Shown here in pieces: positions 1-8,432 of a DNA stretch of 64,000 nt (positions are counted from its first letter, which is position 1; the number at the start of each line of letters is the position of its first letter). Source of the stretch: Kribbella catacumbae DSM 19601 (GTDB lineage Bacteria; Actinomycetota; Actinomycetes; Propionibacteriales; Kribbellaceae); assembly GCF_000372465.1 (NCBI RefSeq), contig NZ_AQUZ01000010.1, forward strand, positions 97,243 through 161,242. The letters run 5' to 3'. Below the pieces are notes generated by a model that saw nothing but the letters and a program-made list of their open reading frames with translations, did not search any database and was not told the DNA's origin. The translations under genes and the position numbers were made by a program.

Positions 1-521
1 ATCCAGCCGCCGATCTCCCCCAGGCCGTTGTGCAGCGCCTCGACCGCCGACGTGCCCGGTAACCACGTCCCGGCGATCGTCCACGTGCCCGCGCCGAGTA
101 CCACCAGCAGAACCCAGTCGCCCAGCGCACCAGCGGCAAGGATCAGCCCAAGCAGAGCAACAGCCAGTACTGCGCGCCAGCCACCCGCCGCGCCCGCACT
201 CGAGGTCGCGAAGCCGAGCAGGACGGCAGCCACCAAGGTGTGACTCGCGTGCCGATGCTGGCCGGTGCTGTCCTCGTCGCGCGGCCCTTTGGTGAGTGAG
301 TACAGCAGGCTCGAGAAGGCCCGCACCACACTGGAGACGAACCCGGTGATCGGCCCGAGCAACCGCGACGCTCCGGCTCCCGGATGGTCGAGGTCAGGCA
401 GCAACGCGTACCCCGCTGTCGCGGCGGCGAACGGCACCACCTCGGCGACCGACGTCAGCCCCACCATCGGCGCGACCGCGAGCCCCGCACACCAACCGGA
501 CAACGCATGCGAACGCCCCAT
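1..521 (-). CDS. Metal-dependent membrane hydrolase, YdjM/DUF457-like (partial, C-terminus outside window)
   Basis: This frame runs on the minus strand from an ATG at 521-519 off the left edge, so only the first 173 or so residues are visible. The N-terminus has the family pattern: an early His (SHALSG), a hydrophobic stretch, LLPDLDHP at about residues 40-47, and a second cluster HRHASH at about 89-94. These Asp and His residues are those expected to bind metal in the YdjM/LexA-regulated inner-membrane hydrolase family. Three hydrophobic segments follow, consistent with an integral membrane protein. The natural substrate of the family is not established. It lies about 100 bp downstream of the peptidase gene on the same strand. 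Confidence 0.75.
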   Translation of the reverse strand, partial: MGRSHALSGWCAGLAVAPMVGLTSVAEVVPFAAATAGYALLPDLDHPGAGASRLLGPITGFVSSVVRAFSSLLYSLTKGPRDEDSTGQHRHASHTLVAAVLLGFATSSAGAAGGWRAVLAVALLGLILAAGALGDWVLLVVLGAGTWTIAGTWLPGTSAVEALHNGLGEIGGW

Positions 522-622
522 CACGGCGCCCCACCCCCATCAGTCGTACTGTGTCGACTTCATTGAGGGCCAATCCTTCCAGCGTCGACCGACAGTTCCG
601 GGGAGGCGCACAGGGGTTTCGG

Positions 623-2248
623 TCACCGTGTCATCGGAGGCCATTGGTAGGTCGGCTTCTTCTTAAGAGCGGCGCTGCCGGTGAAGGGGATGGCCTCAAC
701 CTCGCAGACTGTTCCGGCTTTTGGCACGGCCCCGGTGAGGAGGTAGCCGCTGGCGTAGGCGTCGGCGCAACTGGAGGTGAAGAGAGAAGTGTGGCCCCAG
801 CCGTTGACGGTCAGCAGGCGGGCGTTGCCGAGGATCTTCGAGGTGCTGACGGCGTCCTCGTAGCGGGTGGCGGGATCCCAGCGTTGGCCGATGACCAGGA
901 CCGGGTTGGCGGTGCGCTTGTTGAACGGGCCCAGGTAGCGGTCGCTGTCATGGCCCGGCCAGCTGGCGCAGGCGCTCGCCGACCAGTTCCACGGGCGGCC
1001 GAAGTACGGCCACTTGCGATCGGCGGCATGGGCCGCGTTGGCCCAGGCGGAGACATGGAAGGGCTTCAGCGAGTCCGTGCACCACACACCGTAGAAGCCT
1101 TCAGCGCCCTGGGCGTACGGCGTCTCGGCGCGTGCGGCCCGGGCTTTGCTGACCTTCGCGAAGGATGCGGTGTCGAGACCCTGGAGGTAATCGGCCAGTA
1201 CTGGGTAGGTACCCCCCGAGTACAGATCGCCGAGCGACTCCCCCACCATGTCGGCGTAGGTGACCACCGTGGTCCCGCCCTGTCCGTCCGGGAGCTTGAT
1301 CGGATTCTTGAGCAGCCGGGCCGCGAGGGCGTCGTACCGGGCCTTCGGATCGCCGGCGCTGAAGGCGCACCTCGGTCCGGCGGCCTTGCACAGCTTGAAG
1401 AACTGCAGCAGTGACTGGTACGCGCCCTGCTCACTTTCCAGGCGCGCGTCGGGTGACTTGGTGAGCCACTCGAGACCGCGGCCGGTGGCGTCCGAGATCG
1501 GGTCGATCACGCCGTCGATGATGACCGCACGCACCTTGCCCGGGAACAGGTTCGCGTAGACCGAGCCGATGTAGGAGCCGTAGGAGAAGCCGCCGTACGT
1601 CAGCTTCTTGTCACCGACCGCGGCGCGCAGCAGGTCCAGGTCGCGGGCGACATTGGCTGTCGACATGTGGTCGATGATCGGGCCGGCGTACTTGCGGCAC
1701 GACTTCACGTAGGCACGGTCGAAGCCGACCCACGCGCGCTCCTCGGCCCGGGTGACCGGGAAGACGAAGGGTGCCGTCGCCGCGTCGGCCTGCTCCTGGG
1801 TCTTGAAGCACGTCAGCGGAGTACTGCGCGCAACCCCTCGCGGGTCGAAACCGATCAGGTCGAAGCGCGCCCGCACCGCGTCGGAGTACAGGTAGGGGCC
1901 GAGGCCCTGGACGAACTCGACGCCCGAGCCGCCAGGGCCGCCGGGGTTCAGGAACAGTGAGCCGATCCGGTGCTCCTGGTCGGTGGCGCGCAGCCTGGTC
2001 AGCGCGAGTGAGATCTTCGCGCCACCTGGGTTGTCGTAGTCCAGCGGCACCTGGACCGTGGCGCAGTCGTACTCCGGAAACTGCTCACTGCAGAGCTTCC
2101 AGTCGATCTTCGGCACCTGCGGACCGGTGCCGGCCGAAGCAGAAACCGAAGCCGGCTCTCGGGTGAGCGCGGCCGAAGCCGGCACCGTAGTCAGCAGACC
2201 GGCGGCAAGCGCGCCGATCGTGGCGAACGTCATCCAGCGTCGTGACAT
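623..2248 (-). CDS. Secreted alpha/beta hydrolase, tripeptidyl aminopeptidase (S33/TAP-like)
   Basis: 541 residues. The N-terminus is a Sec signal peptide (MSRRW, hydrophobic core, VPASA|A cleavage near residue 26), so the enzyme is exported. The oxyanion segment NPGGPGGSG lies at residues 101-109, and the nucleophile elbow GFSYG is at 220-224 with Ser222. A late Asp (IGQRWDP) and His (GWGHT) complete a Ser-Asp-His triad inside a TAP-like C-terminal domain. By family it would release tripeptides from the N-termini of peptides outside the cell; exact specificity cannot be read from sequence. It lies 85 bp downstream of paaE in the same direction, but nothing ties it functionally to phenylacetate. 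A paralogue is at 10173-11891. Confidence 0.9.
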   Translation of the reverse strand: MSRRWMTFATIGALAAGLLTTVPASAALTREPASVSASAGTGPQVPKIDWKLCSEQFPEYDCATVQVPLDYDNPGGAKISLALTRLRATDQEHRIGSLFLNPGGPGGSGVEFVQGLGPYLYSDAVRARFDLIGFDPRGVARSTPLTCFKTQEQADAATAPFVFPVTRAEERAWVGFDRAYVKSCRKYAGPIIDHMSTANVARDLDLLRAAVGDKKLTYGGFSYGSYIGSVYANLFPGKVRAVIIDGVIDPISDATGRGLEWLTKSPDARLESEQGAYQSLLQFFKLCKAAGPRCAFSAGDPKARYDALAARLLKNPIKLPDGQGGTTVVTYADMVGESLGDLYSGGTYPVLADYLQGLDTASFAKVSKARAARAETPYAQGAEGFYGVWCTDSLKPFHVSAWANAAHAADRKWPYFGRPWNWSASACASWPGHDSDRYLGPFNKRTANPVLVIGQRWDPATRYEDAVSTSKILGNARLLTVNGWGHTSLFTSSCADAYASGYLLTGAVPKAGTVCEVEAIPFTGSAALKKKPTYQWPPMTR

Positions 2249-2333
2249 CGAGACCCCCAGGGCGGATGGACCGGAGTGTCGGATTCTGCCTCATCAACCC
2301 GGTCACCGGCACTGCACGACAGCTTCCTGTCAC

Positions 2334-3416
2334 TCAGGCGTCGAAGTCGAGCGTGACCTTCTCGCTGGTCGGGTGCGACTGGCAGGTGAGCACGTAGCCC
2401 GCCCGGATCTCGTCCGGTTCGAGCGCCCAGTTCGTGTCCATCCGCACCGAGCCCTCGACCACCTTGGCCCGGCAGGTCCCGCAGACTCCGCCCTTGCACG
2501 CAAAGGGAGCATCCGTCCGTACTGCGAGCGTCGCGTCGAGGACTGCCTTCGCGTGCTCGCCCAGCTGGAACGTCGAGCGGCGGCCGTCGAGGATGACGGT
2601 CACCTCGGCCGCCTCCCCGTCGATCACGTTCTCCTCGACGCGTGCCACCGGCGCTTCGTCGCCGACATGGAACAGTTCGGCGTGAACGCTCTCGCGCGGA
2701 ACCTCTTGATCGAGCAGCAGTTCCTGCGCGCCGACGACCATCGCGTACGGCCCGCAGAGGAACCACTCGTCGACGGACTTCACCGGCAGGATCGTGTCGA
2801 TCATCCGGCGCAGCCGATCGCTGTCGATCCGGCCGCTGAACAGCTCGACATCCGTCGACTCGCGCGACAGCACGTGCACCAGGTGCAGCCGTTCGGCGTA
2901 CCGGTCCTTCAAGTCGGCGAGGTCGTCCGCGAACATGACCGAACCAGCCGTGCGATTCCCGTACAGCAAGGTGACCCGGCTCTGCGGCTCGACCTGGAGG
3001 ATGGTCGCGATCAGCGAGAGCACCGGCGTGATCCCGCTGCCCGCCGCGACGAAGGCGTAGTGCTTCGCGTGAGCGGGGTCGAGCGGCGTCCCGAACCGGC
3101 CGAGTGGCGTCATCACGTCGATCGTGTCGCCGGGCTTCAGGCCGGACGCGGCGTACGACGAGAAGTCGCCGCCCGGGATCCGCTTGACCGCGATCCGCAG
3201 TACACCGGAACCGGCCGGCGAGCAGATCGAGTAGCTGCGCCGGATCTCGTCGCCCGGCCGCCGGACGGTCAGGTGCTGGCCCGCGGCGAACTCATACTCC
3301 GCCGCGAGTTCCGCCGGTACGTCGAAGGTGATCGCGACCGAGTCCTCGGTGATCAGATCGATCGCCTTCACCGTCAAAGGATGGAAGGTCGCCCTGCGGC
3401 GCGTAATCGTCGTCAT
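2334..3416 (-). CDS. paaE: Phenylacetyl-CoA 1,2-epoxidase reductase subunit PaaE
   Basis: Supplies electrons from NADPH through FAD and a 2Fe-2S centre to the PaaABC oxygenase, which epoxidises phenylacetyl-CoA. The N-terminal half is a ferredoxin-reductase fold with the FAD-binding RSYSIC motif near residue 60. The C-terminal plant-type ferredoxin domain shows the cysteine cluster CKGGVCGTC near residue 310 and a later Cys (LTCQ). I start at the ATG at 3416, giving MTTITRRR and 360 residues; a longer frame to 3449 would overlap paaD. One base separates this start from the paaD stop, so the two are translationally coupled. Last gene of paaABCDE. Confidence 0.95.
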   Translation of the reverse strand: MTTITRRRATFHPLTVKAIDLITEDSVAITFDVPAELAAEYEFAAGQHLTVRRPGDEIRRSYSICSPAGSGVLRIAVKRIPGGDFSSYAASGLKPGDTIDVMTPLGRFGTPLDPAHAKHYAFVAAGSGITPVLSLIATILQVEPQSRVTLLYGNRTAGSVMFADDLADLKDRYAERLHLVHVLSRESTDVELFSGRIDSDRLRRMIDTILPVKSVDEWFLCGPYAMVVGAQELLLDQEVPRESVHAELFHVGDEAPVARVEENVIDGEAAEVTVILDGRRSTFQLGEHAKAVLDATLAVRTDAPFACKGGVCGTCRAKVVEGSVRMDTNWALEPDEIRAGYVLTCQSHPTSEKVTLDFDA

Positions 3417-3417
3417 C

Positions 3418-3894
3418 TCAAATCGCCTTGAAGTGGTCGAAAGGCTCACGGCAGGAGTTGCACCGCCACAGCGACTTGCAGGAGGTGGATCCGAACCGGC
3501 TCAGCTCCGAGGTGTCCGGCGAACCGCACAGCGGGCACCGGAGGGTCAGGCTCAGCGACACCGGCCCGCCGACCGCGCGACGGCCCGTCGGCGGAGCGAT
3601 CCCGTACTCCGTCAGCTTGGCCTTGCCCTCGTCGCTCATCCAGTCCGTCGTCCAGGCCGGCGACAACACCGTCTCGACGCGGCCCTTCAGGTGGAGGGAG
3701 TCCAGGGTCAGCTCGACCTCGTGCTTGATGAGATCCATCGCGGGACAGCCGGAGTACGTCGGAGTGATCGTGACGACCACCTCGTCGCCCTCGTGCCGGA
3801 CGCCGCGCAGTACGCCGAGGTCAGCGATCGTCAGGACCGGTACTTCGGGGTCCGCGACCTCACCGACTGCTTCGAAGATCGCCGTGTCACTCAC
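3418..3894 (-). CDS. paaD: Phenylacetate-CoA oxygenase subunit PaaD
   Basis: About 158 residues of the PaaD/SufT-like (DUF59) family. The N-terminal part (VADPEVPVLTIADLGV) is the conserved MIP18-type fold, and the C-terminal tail carries paired cysteines, CPLCGS then CKSLWRCNSC, expected to bind metal. PaaD is needed for maturation of the epoxidase, probably at the Fe-S or di-iron centre (known from the family). The GTG at 3894 overlaps the paaC stop in a 4-base GTGA, matching the coupling used elsewhere in this operon. An ATG one codon upstream (3897) is equally possible. Confidence 0.92.
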   Translation of the reverse strand: MSDTAIFEAVGEVADPEVPVLTIADLGVLRGVRHEGDEVVVTITPTYSGCPAMDLIKHEVELTLDSLHLKGRVETVLSPAWTTDWMSDEGKAKLTEYGIAPPTGRRAVGGPVSLSLTLRCPLCGSPDTSELSRFGSTSCKSLWRCNSCREPFDHFKAI

Positions 3895-4646
3895 CATGAC
3901 GCTCCTGGGTGTGAGCGCGCGACATGCTGCAACTCCGCGAGCAAGTACCCGAAGTGCTCGGTATGGCGACCGTCGCGGCCACCGCTGTGCTGGTACGCCG
4001 ACGTCGGCCGCTCGCAGGTGGACTCGTCGATCACCTGGTTGACCCGGCGCAGCCACTCCTCCTCCAGCGTCGACGGATCGACGGCGACGTCGAGCCGCTG
4101 CACCAACTCGTCGGAGGCGAACAGTTCGGCCGTGTACGGCCACATCGCGTCGAGGCCTGCCTGCATCCGGCGGTGGCTCTCGTCGGTGCCGTCACCCAGC
4201 CGCAGTACCCATTGGGTGGCGTGGTCGACGTGGTACGCGACCTCCTTCACCGCCTTGCCCGCGACTCCCGCCAGGGTCTCGTCGGTGCCTCCGCGCAGCT
4301 CTTCGTAGAGCAGGTGCTGGTACGTCGCGAAGTACAGGAGCTTGGCGATGGTCTGGGCGAAGTCGCCGTTCGGCAGCTCGCACAGCTGGAGGTTGAGGAA
4401 CTCACGCTCGTCGCGGAAGTAGGCCAGGTCGTCCTCGGATCGGCCCGCGCCCTCGACCGTACCGGCGTACTGGAGCAGGGATCGCGCCTGGCCCAGCTGG
4501 TCGAGGCCGATGTTGCCCAGGGCAACGTCTTCCTCGAGTTGCGGTGCGGCCGCGATCCACTCGGCGGTCCGCTGCGCCGCGATCAGCGCGTCGTCGCCGA
4601 GGCGGAGCGAATAGGTACTGAGGTCATTGGCGCGGGGGTCGCTCAC
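3891..4646 (-). CDS. paaC: Phenylacetyl-CoA epoxidase structural subunit PaaC
   Basis: 251 residues, the usual length for PaaC. It is an all-helical ferritin-like protein that pairs with PaaA to form the heterodimeric core of the multicomponent oxygenase but lacks its own di-iron site. Recognisable segments are LGDDALIAAQRTAEW near the start, LGNIGLDQLGQARSL at about 43-58, and YHVDHATQWVLRLGDGT in the middle. Translation starts at a GTG at 4646 that shares GTGA with the paaB stop. Confidence 0.95.
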   Translation of the reverse strand: MSDPRANDLSTYSLRLGDDALIAAQRTAEWIAAAPQLEEDVALGNIGLDQLGQARSLLQYAGTVEGAGRSEDDLAYFRDEREFLNLQLCELPNGDFAQTIAKLLYFATYQHLLYEELRGGTDETLAGVAGKAVKEVAYHVDHATQWVLRLGDGTDESHRRMQAGLDAMWPYTAELFASDELVQRLDVAVDPSTLEEEWLRRVNQVIDESTCERPTSAYQHSGGRDGRHTEHFGYLLAELQHVARSHPGASW

Positions 4647-4945
4647 AGGTGCTCGACGCCTTCCGGGACCTGGTAGAAGGTCGGATGCCGGTAGACCTTG
4701 TCGGCAGCCGGGTCGAAGAACTCGTCCTTCTCGTCCGGGCTCGACGCGGTGATGTCGGTGGCCGGCACGACCCAGATCGAAACACCTTCCTGGCGGCGGG
4801 TGTAGACGTCGCGGGCGTTACGCAGCGCCATCGTCGCGTCCGGCGCGTGCAGGCTGCCGACGTGAACGTGCGACAGGCCCCGGCGGGATCGGACGAAGAC
4901 CTCCCAGAGCGGCTCGATCGGCGCGCGCTTGGCACCTTCGGTCAT
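4643..4945 (-). CDS. paaB: Phenylacetyl-CoA epoxidase subunit PaaB
   Basis: 100 residues, typical for PaaB, a small subunit that bridges PaaAC dimers. Characteristic stretches are [26 protein letters not shown] and [12 protein letters not shown] followed by [10 protein letters not shown]. The ATG at 4945 overlaps the paaA stop in ATGA, and the 3' end overlaps paaC in GTGA. The gene therefore sits inside a fully overlapping chain. Confidence 0.95.
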   Translation of the reverse strand: MTEGAKRAPIEPLWEVFVRSRRGLSHVHVGSLHAPDATMALRNARDVYTRRQEGVSIWVVPATDITASSPDEKDEFFDPAADKVYRHPTFYQVPEGVEHL

Positions 4946-5871
4946 GCTGCGCTCCCCTGCATCTTCTTCGCCTGCTTCTCGGCGTACGCCGCGGCTGCCT
5001 CGCGGACCCAGGCGCCGTCCTCGTGCGCCTTCACCCGGTGCGCGAGCCGCTCCTGGTTACACGGACCGTTGCCCTTGACAACTTCATACAGCTCGGCGAA
5101 GTCCGGCTGGGTGAAGCTGTAGCGCCCGGTCGCCTCGTCATAGGTCAGCTCGTCGTCCGGCACCCGGATGCCGAGTACGTCGGCTTGCGGCACCGTCATG
5201 TCGACGAACCGCTGCCGCAGCTCGTCGTTACTGTGCCGCTTGATCCCCCACGCCATCGACTGCTCCGAGTGGGTCGAGCTCGCGTCCGGCGGACCGAACA
5301 TCATCAGGCTCGGCCACCACCAGCGATTGAGCGCATCCTGCGCCATCTCCTTCTGCGCCGGCGTGCCGTTGCACAGCGTGTGCAGGATCTCGAAGCCCTG
5401 CCGCTGATGGAACGACTCCTCCTTGCAGACCCGGACCATCGCTCGCGCGTACGGACCGTACGAGCAGCGGCACAGCGGCACCTGGTTGACGATCGCGGCG
5501 CCGTCGACGAGCCAGCCGATCGCGCCGATATCGGCCCAGGTCAGCGTCGGGTAGTTGAAGATGCTGGAGTACTTCTGCTTGCCGGCGTGCAACAGGTCCA
5601 GCAGGTCGGCGCGATCCACCCCGAGCGTCTCGGCCGCGGCGTACAGGTAGAGGCCGTGGCCGGCCTCGTCCTGGACCTTCGCCATCAGGATCGCCTTGCG
5701 GCGCAGTGACGGCGCGCGGCTGATCCAGTTGCCCTCGGGCTGCATGCCGATGATCTCGGAGTGCGCGTGCTGTGCGATCTGCCGGATCAGGGTCTTGCGG
5801 TACCCCTCGGGCATCGCGTCGCGCGGCTCGATCCGGCCGTCGGCGTCGATCGTCGCCTGGAAGCTGTCCAT
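4942..5871 (-). CDS. paaA: Phenylacetyl-CoA epoxidase catalytic subunit PaaA
   Basis: Oxygenase subunit that carries the di-iron centre and forms ring-1,2-epoxyphenylacetyl-CoA, the committing step of aerobic phenylacetate degradation. Metal-ligand motifs are visible as [11 protein letters not shown] and [13 protein letters not shown] start at the ATG at 5871 ([16 protein letters not shown], 309 residues). An in-frame ATG at 5883 is possible; the one at 5922 falls inside the operator loop and is unlikely. First gene of a five-gene operon with 1-4 nt junctions. The remaining paa genes (ligase, isomerase, hydrolase) are not in the window. Confidence 0.95.
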   Translation of the reverse strand: MDSFQATIDADGRIEPRDAMPEGYRKTLIRQIAQHAHSEIIGMQPEGNWISRAPSLRRKAILMAKVQDEAGHGLYLYAAAETLGVDRADLLDLLHAGKQKYSSIFNYPTLTWADIGAIGWLVDGAAIVNQVPLCRCSYGPYARAMVRVCKEESFHQRQGFEILHTLCNGTPAQKEMAQDALNRWWWPSLMMFGPPDASSTHSEQSMAWGIKRHSNDELRQRFVDMTVPQADVLGIRVPDDELTYDEATGRYSFTQPDFAELYEVVKGNGPCNQERLAHRVKAHEDGAWVREAAAAYAEKQAKKMQGSAA

Positions 5872-5890
5872 GACCCCGAGCATAGCCGAC

Positions 5891-5931
5891 TTGTGACACT
5901 TCGTCTGCAGAATCGACAGCAAGTGTCACAA
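5891..5931. promoter_or_regulatory. Double-palindrome operator in front of paaA
   Basis: Two perfect inverted 11-mers, TTGTGACACTT at 5891-5901 and AAGTGTCACAA at 5921-5931, are separated by 19 bp. Each arm contains its own 7-bp palindrome GTGACAC/GTGTCAC, and the two centres (5896 and 5926) are 30 bp apart, about three helical turns. It ends about 20 bp before the paaA start, an ideal place to repress the operon. The TTGTGA core recalls the E. coli PaaX site, so a PaaX-type or TetR-type phenylacetyl-CoA-responsive repressor is my inference. No such regulator gene is in the window. Confidence 0.65.
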
Positions 5932-6044
5932 GGGGTGCCAGCACCACCACAGGAGTGGGGTCAGACCGCTGGGACGGCGCCGGCCACGGCAGCAGGATTG
6001 AGTTAACAGCTCAACCCCTCCACAGTTATCGAAAGGGTGAATCC

Positions 6045-6155
6045 CCCGCGGCCGCAGTACTGGTCTGGACGGTCTCGGTGGCCGGGGCCTACCAGATGAA
6101 GAAGCGCTCGTACCGCGGTCCGGCGGAAACGCTGCTCCGCAAGCTCACGTACTGA
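6045..6155 (+). pseudogene. Remnant of a DUF418 membrane protein (C-terminus only)
   Basis: The last 36 or so codons before the TGA at 6153 read like the C-terminus of DUF418 proteins: a hydrophobic helix (VLVWTVSVAGAY) followed by KKRSYRGPAETLLRKLTY, matching the family's ending RRGPLEWLxRxLT. Nothing upstream continues the domain, and the preceding codons are unconvincing. A strong terminator follows 15 bp after the stop, as if the 3' end of a real transcription unit survived a deletion. Assignment rests on a short motif. Confidence 0.5.
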
Positions 6156-6170
6156 CCACTCCCCCGACCG

Positions 6171-6211
6171 CCTTCGGCAGGACACCTCCCCGACGGGTGT
6201 CCTGCCGAAGG
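6171..6211 (+). terminator. Hairpin terminator after the DUF418 remnant
   Basis: Perfect 16-bp stem (CCTTCGGCAGGACACC at 6171-6186 with GGTGTCCTGCCGAAGG at 6196-6211) and a 9-nt loop, followed by CCTTTG. It lies just downstream of the remnant and just upstream of the GNAT gene, so it would isolate the latter from read-through. Confidence 0.8.
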
Positions 6212-6242
6212 CCTTTGTCATCCGCTTTGAAAGGATGGGGGC

Positions 6243-6857
6243 ATGAACCACGACGACTTCGGCGTACCGGAACCGGAAAGCCTGACCTCGATGGGCGCCA
6301 CTGACGAGCCGATCGCCGAGTCGAGCGTCCGGCTGGCGCTGCCGGCCGAGGCGGATGCGATCGGCGAGATCCAGGTAGCGGCGTGGCGCCGGTCGTACGA
6401 CGGCCTGCTGCCCGCGGACGTACTGGCCGACCTCAACCCCGCGCAGTTCGCCGCCCAGTGGCGTGCTGCTCTCATCGCTCCCGGCGAGGCTCGCAACCGG
6501 GTGATGGTCGCGCTGGCCGGCCGGACCCTCGTCGGCTTCGCAGCGATCACCGCCTCCGACGACCCGGACTCCGACCCCCGCCACGACGCCCTGGTCGCCG
6601 AACTGGCGGTCGACCCCGAAGCCACTCGCGCCGGCCACGGCTCCCGGCTGCTGAACGCGGTCGTCGACACGATCCGCGCCGACGGCTTCAGCCGCGTGAC
6701 CGTCTGGGTGAACTCGACGGACGACGTACTGCGTTCCTTCTACACCGACTCCGGCTGGGCACCCGACGGCGCCCATCGCGAACTCGACCTGTACGGCGAC
6801 GGCACGGTCCGCGTGAAGCAGATCCGGCTGCACACGGATCCCTCAGCCGAGGACTAA
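6243..6857 (+). CDS. GNAT-family N-acetyltransferase
   Basis: 204 residues. The GNAT fold is seen from VRLALPAEADAIGEIQVAAW (beta1-alpha1), through VAELAVDPEATRAGHGSRLL, where the acetyl-CoA-binding R/Q-x-x-G-x-G/A loop is RAGHGS, to VTVWVNSTDDVLRSFYTDSGW, the usual C-terminal Tyr-containing helix. The first 30 residues are a non-conserved extension. A purine-rich AAAGGATGGGGG precedes the ATG. The acceptor substrate is unknown. It converges with the GlxA-type regulator, leaving a 34-bp gap between their stops. Confidence 0.85.
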   Translation: MNHDDFGVPEPESLTSMGATDEPIAESSVRLALPAEADAIGEIQVAAWRRSYDGLLPADVLADLNPAQFAAQWRAALIAPGEARNRVMVALAGRTLVGFAAITASDDPDSDPRHDALVAELAVDPEATRAGHGSRLLNAVVDTIRADGFSRVTVWVNSTDDVLRSFYTDSGWAPDGAHRELDLYGDGTVRVKQIRLHTDPSAED

Positions 6858-6891
6858 GCGTTGAGCAGCCCGCCAGGCGGTGGGCAGCCCG

Positions 6892-7857
6892 TTAGGTGTT
6901 GAGCGCGAAGCGGCGGCGGTAGTCGCTGGGCGTCAGGCCGGTACGTCGTCTGAGCTGGATCCGCAGGTTCGTCGCGGTACCCAGACCACATTGGCGGGCG
7001 ACTGCATCCAAGCGGATCTCGCCTGCCTCCAGGAGCCGGCAGGCAAGGGCCACACGCTCGGCGGTGAGCCACGCGAGTGGAGTGGTGCCGAGCTCGGCCT
7101 GGAACCGGCGATGCAGAGTCGCCTGGCTCATGGCCGCGTGAGCTGCGATGTCGGCAATGGTCAGCGGGCTGGCGAGTTCCTGCCGCACCCAGGTGAGCAA
7201 CGGGGCCAATGAGCTATCCGCGACCGGCGGTACCGGTTGGTCGATGAACTGGCGCTGTCCGCCGTCGCGATGCGCGGTGAAGACGAGTCGCCGGCTGACC
7301 GCGTTCGCCACCTCGGCGCCGTGGTCGCGGCGGATCAGATGCAGCCCGAGGTCCAGCGCGGCCGCACTCCCCGCCGCCGTCAGGACATCCCCGTCGTCGA
7401 CGAAGAGCACATCCGGCTCCAGCTTCACGGCCGGGAACATCGCCCCGAAGAGCTCGACCCACTTCCAGTGCGTGGTCGCCCGCCGCCCATCGAGTACGCC
7501 GGCCGCTGCCAGCGTGAAGGCACCTGTGCAGAAGCTGACCAGCCGCGCCCCGCGCGCGGCAGCCCGCCGTACTGCGTCCAGCACCTCCGGCGACGGCGGC
7601 GTCTCGGGGTCCGGGCGATTCGGCACGATCACCGTGTCGGCCTGGTCGACCTGGTCGAGGCCGGCGACTCCGGTGAGCGTGAAGAATCCACTGTGCATGC
7701 GGACGGCCGGTTCCGGAGTACAGAGGTCCAGGTCGTACCAGCGGCGGCCCAGCTCTGGCCGGCGCAGGCCGAACAGTTCCGTCGCGACGCCGAGCTCGAA
7801 CGGGTTGGAGCCCTCGTCGATGATCAGCGCGACGCGATGCGAGGATTCTTTCGACAT
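6892..7857 (-). CDS. GlxA/FtrA-type transcriptional regulator (DJ-1/PfpI domain + AraC HTH)
   Basis: 321 residues. Residues 1-190 form a DJ-1/PfpI-like domain with the elbow SFCTGAFTLAAAG; the nucleophilic Cys is kept, followed by the hallmark LDGRRATTHW. The C-terminal 100 residues are a double helix-turn-helix of the AraC/XylS type (LTIADIAAHAAMSQATLHRRF ends the first). An AGGAA ribosome-binding site sits 6 bp before the ATG. The gene is divergent from a cupin gene with only 53 bp between starts, so control of that gene is likely. The ligand is unknown. A second member of the family is at 48556-49533. Confidence 0.9.
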   Translation of the reverse strand: MSKESSHRVALIIDEGSNPFELGVATELFGLRRPELGRRWYDLDLCTPEPAVRMHSGFFTLTGVAGLDQVDQADTVIVPNRPDPETPPSPEVLDAVRRAAARGARLVSFCTGAFTLAAAGVLDGRRATTHWKWVELFGAMFPAVKLEPDVLFVDDGDVLTAAGSAAALDLGLHLIRRDHGAEVANAVSRRLVFTAHRDGGQRQFIDQPVPPVADSSLAPLLTWVRQELASPLTIADIAAHAAMSQATLHRRFQAELGTTPLAWLTAERVALACRLLEAGEIRLDAVARQCGLGTATNLRIQLRRRTGLTPSDYRRRFALNT

Positions 7858-7910
7858 ATGCTATTCCTAGCACTCACGCGCAAGCCGCGCATCCCGTCAC
7901 GCTGGGAGGC

Positions 7911-8297
7911 GTGACCACTGAACCGATCGACCTTCGCGCCGTCCTGAGCACCTTCGACGAACTGTGGAGCCCGCGGATCGCCGCGCGGATCAACGACTAC
8001 GACGTCCGCGTGACGCACGTGAAGGGCTCCTACATCTGGCACGTGCACGACACCACCGACGAGTTCTTCCTGGTCCTCGAAGGCGAACTGAGCATCGGCC
8101 TCCGCGACCCCCACGAGCGAGTCGTCTCGCTACCCGCCGGCTCGGTCTTCGTTGTCCCGAAGGGTATCTACCACCGCCCGTTCTCCGACGGCGGCGCACA
8201 GATCGTCGTCATCGAACCAGCCGGCATCCCAACCACCGGCGACAGCCACGACCCACTCCCCGACCACATCAAAACCCACACTGGCATCGACCTCTAG
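7911..8297 (+). CDS. Single-domain cupin protein
   Basis: 128 residues. The core is one cupin_2 barrel: motif 1 as HVHDTTDEFFLVLEGE (two His and a Glu that can bind metal) and motif 2 around PAGSVFVVPKGIYHRPFSDGG (His). Such small cupins are often mannose-6-phosphate-isomerase-like or act as sensors and dioxygenases; the sequence does not decide. The GTG start at 7911 has GGGAGG five bases upstream. Divergent from the GlxA-type regulator, which probably controls it. Confidence 0.85.
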   Translation: MTTEPIDLRAVLSTFDELWSPRIAARINDYDVRVTHVKGSYIWHVHDTTDEFFLVLEGELSIGLRDPHERVVSLPAGSVFVVPKGIYHRPFSDGGAQIVVIEPAGIPTTGDSHDPLPDHIKTHTGIDL

Positions 8298-8310
8298 CGC
8301 AGTGGATTGC

Positions 8311-8410
8311 GTCCCGACCGACAGGACGTAGTGCCCGTCCGGCGGCCAGCCGCCGTCTCCGTGAGCGTGGCGCCCGCCCGAACGACCGACTATGTCCTGT
8401 CGATCGGGAC
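8311..8410. repeat. Family-1 inverted repeat element, copy 1
   Basis: Arms of 21-22 bp, GTCCCGACCGACAGGACGTA.. at 8311 and the reverse complement of GTCCCGATCGACAGGACATA.. ending at 8410, flank a GC-rich interior that contains its own small hairpin GGCGGC-CA-GCCGCC at 8341-8354. The same arms recur at 34948-35035. This copy fills the gap between two convergent genes (cupin and DsbA-like), so a bidirectional terminator or RNA-stabilising role is possible. Confidence 0.8.
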
Positions 8411-8432
8411 AGCCCAGCGGGCTGAACTGGAT

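Noticed and set aside
3417..3449. Longer paaE start
   Set aside because: Would overlap the paaD coding end; the ATG at 3416 follows the paaD stop by one base and matches the family N-terminus.
5902..5922. paaA start at 5922
   Set aside because: Lies in the loop of the operator palindrome and adds residues not expected in PaaA; the ATG at 5871 fits the family length.
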